The notes under the pieces are model-generated. The model saw nothing but the letters and a program-made list of their open reading frames with translations, did no database searches and was not told where the DNA came from. Positions 54,846-64,000 of a DNA stretch of 64,000 bases are shown one piece after another (within the stretch, counting starts at the first letter, position 1; each line of letters starts with the position of its first letter). Origin of the DNA: Bugulina stolonifera (Eukaryota > Bryozoa > Gymnolaemata > Cheilostomatida > Bugulidae); the NCBI GenBank assembly GCA_935421135.1, contig OW285191.1:10467700-10531699 (forward strand), in the 5' to 3' direction. A program made the translations under genes and the position numbers.

Positions 54846-57800
54846 ATGTCAGCTCCATACAAAATGAATCCTGCTAAAGAGCCTCTCAGAGGTGTTACAT
54901 GTGGCTTCTGTCTTGGTAAAGATGAGCAACTGCAAACTCCCAAGTTCTTACCGTGCCAACATATATGCTGTTTACGTTGTCTAGAGGGTAGCTACATGAT
55001 GTACGATATGATAAGATGCCCTTTTTGTAGGTATGTCTATATAATCATGTTTTCTACAAAGTTATGTCATCTGGGTTTTCACTTTTCTAAGTTTAGAAGT
55101 GTCATGTATTTCATGTTGCAACTTGTGTGTTGGCCTTTCAGAGTATGGATAGCTTTTCCAACCATCTGACCATCTTCTGTTAGTTCAAAATTAGGAAGTA
55201 TCCTTTAGTTGATAGTGTTTTTCCCGTTCTACTTGTCCATCTGCAGGGGTGAGTAGGCATAGGCCCATGTGTATGATGTGTATTATATGAGGCAATAAAT
55301 TAAATTTTTTCAAACCAAAAATAACATATTTTTCTCGTTAGCAACACAAAAAGACTGGTGTTGCTATCAATTTTTGTGAACAGGTTTTTCTTCATATCAT
55401 TGCTATCTGCTATGCATGTAGGCAATGACCACAATGTATCTTTCAATTATGGAAACTTACATGCAGTTGCATAACATTTAAAGCCCTTGTAGGCAAGTCT
55501 AATATATCCATGAGTCAGGCTATATTACTTTTACAGGGAGACTTATCCTGGTGTGACACCAGAGAGTTTGCCATCTGCTTTTCTAAGAGAAGATGAATCT
55601 AACCTCTGTCACAAATGCAGGGAAAAGAAGAAGACTGGCATTGTCCTGGACCAATTCTGCTCTCTGTGCTGTAAAATTGGTTATGAGAATTACCAAAAGG
55701 TAGCTTCTGCAAAGCTGATGTGGTTTGATATTTTGCTAGTTAAGGTTTTTATGGAATATGCAAGTGGGTTAGAGCTAGTACTGGCAGTTTATGGTGAAAA
55801 AGATTTATTCATGATTTACATATTTTCTTCTACAACATAGGAGCTAGCTGAGAAAAAGCTAAATGCTGTAAGATATTGTGATCAACATAAGGAGTCTGTA
55901 TATACCAGCGGATGTGAACTCTGCTATAAACCACTATGCACTGACTGTATTCACGGAGATGATGTGTGCAGCAATGGTTAGTATTCTATTCTATTTATGC
56001 TAACTAGAAATGAGCATGACGAGCCTATATAAATTATAGAACAAGTGTTGTTATTTAATCCCTACATTTAACTGCACATTCAGGTTTTAGACAAATCAGT
56101 CAGGATCAAGGTCAATAGAAGTAATACAATATATTAGAATTCTTTGTTCATTAGTTTTGTTAGGATACAGAAGTTAGATTTTCATGTCATTAAAAATTAG
56201 TATTTATCCTGCATTAATATCCAACAACTAACCTTAAGAAACGGTCAGTTAATTAGCCTCTTTTTGACACACAATGTGAACTAATAATAACGCCTCAGGC
56301 AATTAATTGCCATTCCAGCACACAGGTGATAACAACTCCCATCAAAGGGTCCTCATGACTTCAACTAGCATTTTGTGATTTCTGTTGATTATTTTTTAGG
56401 GAGAAAGCACACTATAGTGTCACTAGATCATTTGGTAGCAGAAGTGAAACAAACATTAAAATACCTTCAAGACAAAGGACTGAAGCTGAGCACACTAGAC
56501 AAGCGCACTTATGATAAAATAGTGGAGATGCAGGAACGTAAAGATGATTTTTCTGACTTGGAGCAGCAACGTAACCTTGAGGTAAACTAACATCGTGGAT
56601 ACTACTGTCAGGTTAGCTGTAACAACAACCGGCTGTCTAGAATTGATGCAGCGGAATAAAGATGCATATACATGTATGTTCAAAATTTTTATATATGATT
56701 GGACTTGTCTACCTATTTCTGGTACATCAGGACACATGACGTTTCAGCAGTGTGAATGTGTTTTTAGCAATAAGAGTACTATTATAAGAGTATATTATAC
56801 ACTCCATTCAATGTATTACATTAGATCATATTGCAATATCTGAACCTACCAATGATCAATGATTAGGGATATCAATCGCTTGTTTATATACATAATGACT
56901 TGTACATTTGTTAAAAATATGTTGTATCTTAAGCTGGAGATGTGTGAAAGAAGTTATCGTAAACGTGAGAAAGATCTACTCACAAAGCGAGCTCATATTA
57001 AAGGTCACAATGGTGTGCTAATAGAGGATGAGATATTTGTTCCGCTCGCTAATGTGTGGAGGATGCGAGTTAAATTGGGAGCATTACTCCAGTGCATCCT
57101 TCGAGTATGTTCTTTTAAATCTCTATATATATTGCTACATGACTATAAAAATTATTTTGTATTCTGCTGTACATGTATTATTAGTAGGTCTGCTGTGAAC
57201 AGTGACAATAATTTCACTTACATGTACATGTAGATACAATCATGTATTTTCGTAATAAATTTTAAGGCTGATTTGGTATTCAGTATCTGTTTTTACTGTG
57301 TAAACTGTTGATAGCAGCATAATCAGACAGCATTTACTTACCCTTGGCCTTTCTCTCCACACCTAACCCTTTATGACCTTTTTGCAAACTCAACCAGCTT
57401 AGCCAGTAGCCACTCTTCTACGTATATATCAAATTTCAAATGCTTTGTAGACGGAGGCTATTAGTGGCTATGCTAAGATGAAGGATTATATCCACGATTT
57501 ATTATCACAAGAGATTCCCACAGTCAATATAGCAGGTACAGTTTCTGCATCTGAGATGTATAAACAATGTTTGTGGCTTTTCTAATCAATACTACACATA
57601 TTGGCTTCTGAGGGAAGCACATTTGTTCAGTCTCGCTTTGGATGGCAATAAATTAACGTCTAAAGGTGTCTTTGCGACCTCTTGGACGGACCCGGGTCGC
57701 AAATAAAAATCACAAGATGGCCGTCCGACATAGGCCAGAAGGGCTACTGGCCTGAGATTTTGCTTGGCCGGACGAAACCATCCCTAGCTCATGAGTAAAC

Positions 57801-60800
57801 CTGACTTCTTCGAGCGAAAATGAGGATTTTGCTTTTGGCGCAGGCCGGTGTGTTCGCGACTCTGTGACGGATGTGTGCCGGAAAATATTTTCGCAAATTG
57901 GCCTGGGTCTGAAATTTAGGACACGAAGACACCTTACAACTAAACTACTCTAGAGTTTATTATTACAAGTAGTCTAGACTATTCACTAGGATCCAAGGCT
58001 AATGCATGTACATAAACACTTACACCAGGAGCGAGACCACCTAGTTTATACACTATCTATACTAGTTTCTTAGCTAAACATTTGCTGTAGGCTAAGACTA
58101 GCTAGTGAAGGTCATACAGCTCTAGTTCCATTTGAAACTTGGCTCTGACAAGCTAACTAGCTAAGTCTCACTTACATAGTGAATTTAAATACAAGGTGAA
58201 GGTACCTCTTGCTCTCACCTCAGTTGCACTATGCAACTGCACTATTGCAGTCTTCAGTCATCGTAGATCTTGAGTGAGAGCTAGCACCTTGAATTGTGCA
58301 TTCCAGTGCTAAAGAAGTAGACTTTGCTTTGCAACCATGGCAAATTAGCATTCGACAAAGCGGTCACGTGACCTAGAGTCATCGCAATGCTATTACAATA
58401 GGCACAATAATAACCACAGCGTCTAGCAACAAAAATATCTAAAACCTTGTATTTCATTTGATCAACAGTGAGTTTGAAATCCATATGTGCACTAAATAGC
58501 ACATACTATAGGTCGGGTAGCTCAAGAGCATGTTGTGTACTACTCAACTCTGGTGAAATTAGATAAATATTACGGTATCCACCTGTGTATAACTATGAAC
58601 TTTATGATGAAATATTTGACTTTAATTTAGATGGCTTTACAGAAGATTCAGGTTCTTTCACTGAGAGTAGTCTTGAGGATCAAAATGAGTTTGCTGACGA
58701 TGAGAGTGAAAGCTCGGATTCAGATGTCATTCCTCTAGAAGCCTTTCAAGCAATTTCTCAGTATGTTCTAAATCAGGGGCGGCTATAGGCACCCACCCAT
58801 CCTATGCGTGTGTTCAGTCAAGCATGCAATACTAGCTGTGCTCTCCAATGCATGTCCAGGCTTCAATTAATTTTCTATTTACTTGCTCAGGCAGTACAGT
58901 CATTGTATAGTGCTGTAATAGTCATGTTATCTGCGTAGACTGTATCCATACATGTTCATGTTTCACACTTATTTTGTATTAAGTCACTCAGACACGTGAA
59001 ATCCATGACTTATTAAAAATAGGCTGGTGTTGAAATTTTTCCTATAATATCCGCCCTTGTTCTAAATCTGTAACTTTCCTTTTATTTGCGGTTTGTGCGT
59101 CTGTTTTGGTGTTCTGATTTATTTACTTTTTATACATTGTAGGTTATGCAATGACTACTCGGTTGAGAGTATAGAGTTCTCTTATGACCCCAACGATTCA
59201 AACCATATCCTGATCATTGGTAAAAATGCTGGAGAGATCCCACCAAATAAAATCAACAAATTGTTAACAGGCACACGTTTCACAGCGAGTACGCGTGAGA
59301 CGGACTCTGCCATTCATACTAATCCCATGGTTAATCAAATAGTAAGAAAGAACGAGGAAGACTTTTGGCCGCAGGATTGGATAGAAAGCAATATGGATAA
59401 AAAAACCAATATTGCTCCCTCAGATGATGATTCTGATGCTGTGCAAACAAGGAAATACAGCCAGAATGGAATAAAGCCAACAGCAATAGTTCTTGGGGAA
59501 CGCAACGAATGTATGTTCAGCTCAGCATGCAACACTTGCTACATTCCGCAGCTCTCCAACTCTTTGAATCAAAGTTTCAACTGCCAAAACGGTTAGCTTT
59601 AAGATGAGTATTTTCTGTGCATTTGATTAAATTCTATTCAGTATTATTTTAGGAGAAAGAAAGAGCTTATCTTTTTGGTTTACATCTCTTGGTCACTCAT
59701 TGGTCATTCATTGGTCATCCACTCTCCATTTTTGATCTGTTAAGTTATTTTCGAGATAGCTAGCTCTCTTTACCACAAAGAAAAATTTTTGACAACATCA
59801 ATAGTCAATTACAGTGCATCCATTTCTTTCATATGTTGTGAGTATTACATTGTGAGCAAAATATGCTATCTTTTCATGCAAGAAGGTGGAGTGTTTAGAG
59901 AAATATTTCTTTGATCTCTTTTTTAAGGAGAGTCACACAACTTTCTCCCTGTCGAAGACTTGATGGATGAGCTGAGAAACACACACCAGCAGTTACAAGA
60001 GCGAGAAGAGCAACTGATGCATGTATACATTGAACATCGCAGCATGCTTTCAGAATTTGAATGCACAACCTGGGATTTAGTTGAAGATTTACACAGACAA
60101 TGCGAGATAGATCATGACCAACAGGTAATTTTGTCTGCCATGACTACACATTCATATTGAATCAAACTATTCTAGTGTTTCCAGACTAGAAAGGTTAATT
60201 TGAGGGCCGTAGGTTGATTATCATTCACATGATCAAACTTCCTCTTATGCGGTTATATGTTGCATACTAGTACCAAAACGGTTCATGTGTCCTCCAACTC
60301 AAATATATCATTTATTTTGTAAATGACAGTTTAGACATACATATAGGTGTGAGGTAAAAGTATCAATTGGAAAAACATATCTCAAAAACCCAGCCAAGGT
60401 TCATGACACAAACTCTGAACGAGGTTCCAGTTTTTAGCGTGCTATCTGTAGTATTTGTAAATTATACAACAGGGCTGGAGATATAATAATTATAATATGG
60501 TTGGCTTACTAGTTATACAAGTTCCATAATATTATGCAATGTGTAATTTTATAGATTCTATAATATTATCCATGTTTTTATGTAGCGCATGCATCACCAT
60601 CTCAGGCATCAAACTATAAGACAGAGTTCTTTTGCAACCCTACATTATGTTTCCACTGCTGAATAATGGTACTTGGCACTGTGTAATAGCATAGAATGAA
60701 GTCGAGTAAATAACTGACCTGTACAGGTTAAATTATCTTCATTACGCCTACACTGTATGCGCAGGTCAAATTACTTGAGGAAAAATATTCAGCGCTAAAA

Positions 60801-63800
60801 GAAAAACGACTAGAGAAAAGGAAAAGTGCTATATCTGATATGGAAAACTTCTACAAGCCTGTTATTATGGAATTACTAAAGCTCGGGGACTACATTCATT
60901 CTTTAGAAATTGGAATTGCTGAAGGACACAAGGTTGTAAAATTGTGAAAATCTTTGTATCTCACACTGTGTATAGCATGCATTTGGTGACCATGTTTTTT
61001 TCTGTTTGTCCAAGTGTGAGGAGGTAGGTGCGGGTAGGGGTGGGTAGTTGCGGGTAGGGGTGGGTAGTTGCGGGTAGGTACAGTAAATGAGAGAGCCTTT
61101 GTTCTTTGTAAAAGTTGAAGCAAGAGAAGCTGAGTTTGTAATGATTTTTTTCTTATCCAGCAGGAATAGTTTAGTAGCAGTAACAATGGTAACAGTGTAC
61201 TAGCTCAGTGAGCTACTATCTTCAGCTAACTTGACTCACCACAAGATGCCACCCCTTCCATTATCTTGTCCGAATCAAGCTCAAATCCAGTAAGACAGTT
61301 ATTTGGGCTGGCTATTCTTCACATAGAACTCCAGCCTTCCACTTGCTACCTCTTACCTAACTCGTCCGTAGAGAGAGGCAATTGTTTATGTAATTGGAAA
61401 TAAATATAATTTTTACCGGGATGGCATAACAATTTTTAGCAATAATATAAGATAGCATCAATGTTAGTTATTATACAATTTTAATGGTGGTGGCTGGGTG
61501 ATATTGTGGGATAGTGGTGGAGATAGTGGTGGGGATAGTGGTGGGGATAGTGGTGGGGATAGTGGTGGAGATAGTGGTGGAGATAGGGGTGGAGATAGTG
61601 GTGGAGATAGTGGTGGAGATAGTGGTGGGGATAGTGGTGGAGATAGTGGTGGGGATAGTGGTGGAGATAGTGGTGGAGATAGTGGTGGGGATAGTGGTGG
61701 GGATAGTGGTGGAGATAGTGGTGGGGATAGTGGTGGGGATAGTGGTGGAGATAGTGGTGGCGTCGGCTGCAGCGGTTGTGGTCTTGGTTGTCTTAGTGTC
61801 TTAGGTTTTCATGGTAGTGGCAGTGGTCACAGCATGATGGGAATAGAAGTATTGGCATCAGCGGTAAAGGGAAATTTCAAAATTGTCAGTTCGAAACAGG
61901 ACGTTCCAAAAACAGTCGTTTGGAAAACAACCATTTCGAAACTGTGTAGATTGCATTTAGAAGAACACAACTCACAGAAAATTAATTATTGTTAGTGTTC
62001 TACAAGTTAGTAGCAGTAGCAGCAAAAAAATATAATATTAAAAATAAAAATTAGTTGAAATCTGGGGGTTGGGGTTCAGAGTCTCGATATGATTTTTTTC
62101 CAAATGGCCGTTTTCAGAACGCTCTGTTTTGAACTGATATTTTTTAAATGTCCCTTTACCGCTATTCTCATCATGCTGTGACCACTGCCATTACCATGAA
62201 AACGTAATAAGACATTAAGACAACCAAGACCACAACCGCTGCCACCAGTGTTAGAAGATGTCGTTTAATACTCTTCTGAGTAAATGTATATTTAGGTAGT
62301 TGCTGTAAAATTGCTATTCTGGTATGTTAGTCATCTAACCAATTTTATGAAATTGGCATAGCATTTGCCATTTATCTGTCACAGTAACTTTAGTATTCTT
62401 ACAGGTTGACGTTGTTAACCTATATTCGACGATTAAAGACGACATTCAGAGAAGATTATCAGAGAAGTTGCCGAAATATGTCGCACCAGGTATTCTGTTG
62501 CATCAAGTAATGAATATGTTAGCATTACTTGCTTTCAAATACTGAACAGGATCATCACGCTAAGCTTGCCAAGTTTTCTACAGAAGACTTCCTGACCCGG
62601 ACATTTGGAAGTCTTTCTTGTGTCCAAATAGTTGTAAAAATTATAACAAACATTGTTTAAATTGGTTTGAGAGGTGTTTTTGAGCTAATAATATGATTAA
62701 TTTATATTGTACTCTGTAACTTTGTAAAGTAAGTCAGTTTCTTGACTGCTACAGAAATGAGGGAAGGGTTAGTAAATTGTTGATCATTATTGATCAATAT
62801 TGATCAATACTTAGTGAGATATTTTGTTTTTTATTTAGATGACTTTACAGAAGATTCATGTTCTTTCACTGAAAGTAGTCTTGAGGACCACGACGAGTTT
62901 GCTGATGAGGAGAGTGAAAGCTCGGGTTCCGATGCCATTCCTCTGGAAGTTTTTGATGGTATAGCCAAGTATGTTAACAGAGATACTTTTCATAACCCTA
63001 CTTGACCAAATTAGTTCACTAAACTGCCTAAAATTATATGTATGTACATAAAGCATTATCTAATATATCACGACTTTTTTTTGTTCGCGTTCTTGTAAAA
63101 AATAGACTTTCTCCAGTTCTTGATGCCTTAGTATTTCTTTCGGGTTATACTGCGCAGTAAATATGTACAAGTGACTCGCTATTTTCGTAGGATATGCCAA
63201 AAGTACTCTGTTGATAGCATCGAGTTCTCGTATGATCCAGACGATGTGAATCATTTGCTGATTATTGGAAAGAATGCTGGAAATATTCCTCTGGATGAAA
63301 TAGACGAGTTGGTAACAGATGGCAGGTTTACTATTACTCCGAAGGAGGTTGAGTCTCCTGTACATACAGTCACCATGATGGCTCCGATCCTGGCAATGAA
63401 GCAAAGGAAACGTGATGGAAATGATTGGTCCGATCTCTCTGTTGATTCAGCATGTGAGTTGCTCTTACATTCGGTAGACAGGAACAGAGAAGGAAATGAG
63501 GAAGAAGAGCTAGGATACTTGGCTGGTCCTGCACACATGGTGTTGGATAAGACGCAGCGTGAAGAATTTTGTTGTGCCGATGATATTATAAATGCTCGAT
63601 ATGATGTTGAGAAAATATCCACACAGATTCGGTTCATAATAGAGCTTTCCGGGGAGAACAACTGTTTGGACATTGGTCATCCACCTTTAATGTGCTATAA
63701 ATATTGGTGTTCTGGTCGACCACGTTTGGAAGCTCAAGCTGAGGAGCAATTAGGTTGTTCATGTCAACAATTGGATTCCATTATAGGAAGAATGGAAGAC

Positions 63801-64000
63801 CCCGTGGCGCATATTCTATGCACTTTTGAAAGAGGTGAATTTGACGAAATACCACTTTGTAAGCATATAATACTGAGCGATATCCTTCTGCTAAGCCTTC
63901 ACCCTTCTAAAGCAGTTGAGTTGTGGGAAAAGTTTCGGCAAAGAAAGTTTAAATATAGCACACTTTCCAAAACACTAACAATCGGACGTCTTCGCAAAAT
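54846..64000 (+). CDS. TRIM-like gene B, tandem paralogue of gene A, 3' end beyond window
   Basis: Exons are 54846-55030, 55537-55699, 55841-55976, 56400-56581, 56934-57104, 57451-57535, 58631-58760, 59143-59591, 59928-60124, 60765-60932, 62405-62489, 62839-62968 and 63191 to past 64000. All phases match gene A, and exons 2-7, 9 and 11 have identical lengths in both. Exon 1 gives the RING (CGFC, LPCQH, CCLRC, CPFC), exon 2 a C4 motif (CHKC, CSLC), exon 3 a B-box (YCDQH, CELC, CTDC), exons 4-5 and 9-10 coiled-coil-like sequence, exons 7 and 12 acidic runs. Exons 8 and 13 start with the GKNAG segment. The second half of exon 8 lacks the second B-box of gene A: only CMFSSACNTC-like remnants are present. 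The large exon 13 is about 75-80% similar to that of A as far as it can be read. The final GDCG exon is not in the window. A predicted ubiquitin ligase-like protein; role unknown. Confidence 0.86.
57663..57935. mobile_element. 273-bp MITE in intron 6 of gene B
   Basis: The ends are inverted repeats: aaggtgtctttgcg on the left and cgaagacacctt on the right. The interior is strikingly GC-rich for this region (gacggacccgggtcgc, ttggccggacgaaa) and non-coding. I could not define a certain target duplication or superfamily. Confidence 0.7.
61037..61080. repeat. Short G-rich tandem repeat
   Basis: About two copies of gggtaggggtgggtagttgc plus a partial one lie in intron 10 of gene B. The G-runs could form a quadruplex, but this is only a possibility. 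Confidence 0.6.
61510..61762. repeat. 12-bp minisatellite, about 21 copies
   Basis: The unit is gatagtggtggg or gatagtggtgga. The period is a multiple of three, so it yields long repetitive ORFs (GGDS repeats at 61498 and IVVGIVVE-like repeats in another frame) that are not genes. It abuts the left arm of the inverted-repeat element at 61753-62250, whose tip also reads agtggtggc. Confidence 0.9.
61753..62250. mobile_element. Long inverted-repeat element in intron 10 of gene B
   Basis: The outer arms, about 100 bp each, are inverted copies: gcggttgtggtcttggttgt and ggcagtggtcacagcatgat on the left, with complementary words at 62151-62250. Inside, ggtaaaggga (61863-61872) and tccctttacc (62151-62160) bound a core that shares cagttcgaaacaggacg and a gttgaaatct-gg-ggttggg stretch with the element at 29436-29735. 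The core is therefore a second member of that family, either with longer arms or nested in another palindrome. No coding sequence is present. Confidence 0.78.

Noticed and set aside
61498..61995. Plus-strand ORFs of GGDS and IVVE repeats
   Set aside because: They arise from the 12-bp minisatellite being open in several frames, and lie in an intron of gene B.

Overview
This is eukaryotic, almost certainly animal, DNA. It is AT-rich, all real genes are split by GT-AG introns, and it carries a clear ILF2 (NF45) gene, RING/B-box (TRIM-like) genes, a CR1/Jockey-type LINE, a tRNA-headed SINE and a hAT transposon. The very frequent palindrome TACATGTA, the short introns and the lineage-specific TRIM-like genes make me favour a sponge or another early-branching marine invertebrate, but I cannot prove the species. 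Coding regions were rebuilt by hand from splice sites, reading phase and comparison of the two paralogues inside the window.

Layout. (1) 377-2491, minus: the first five coding exons of ILF2; the rest lies beyond the left edge. A SINE with target-site duplications sits in intron 4 (841-1147). (2) 3525-about 5170, plus: a 5'-truncated, frameshifted LINE. (3) 6212-49260, plus: TRIM-like gene A. Its 14 coding exons join without a phase error into about 1058 codons. Ten exons lie in 6.2-12.9 kb and four in 46.3-49.3 kb, separated by an apparent 33.4-kb intron. (4) That intron holds an array of about 23 units of roughly 372 bp with a recurrent 72-codon ORF (15.06-24.85 kb), a fragmentary minus-strand gene (25.0-27.0 kb), a 6-kb mosaic of inverted and 1723-bp tandem repeats (28.2-34.4 kb), a three-exon minus-strand SGNH-hydrolase-like gene (35.77-36.76 kb) and about 9 kb with no gene I can support. 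(5) 50836-53483: a hAT transposon with terminal inverted repeats and a perfect 8-bp duplication, its transposase broken by one frameshift. (6) 54846 to the right edge, plus: TRIM-like gene B, a tandem paralogue of gene A with the same exon phases and mostly identical exon lengths, but with normal-sized introns.

The most interesting system is the A/B pair. Each protein has RING, a C4 zinc motif, a B-box and coiled coils. A module of B-box (or remnant), two coiled-coil exons, a short helix exon, an acidic exon and an unrecognised GKNAG-containing segment occurs twice in tandem. The C-terminal region is unlike the usual TRIM C-termini, and its last exon in gene A carries a GDCG motif followed by a hydrophobic GMLIGS strand, as around the nucleophile of a trypsin-fold protease but with Cys for Ser. 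Exon-plus-intron near-identity between A and B points to gene conversion. In B the second B-box has been lost or overwritten.
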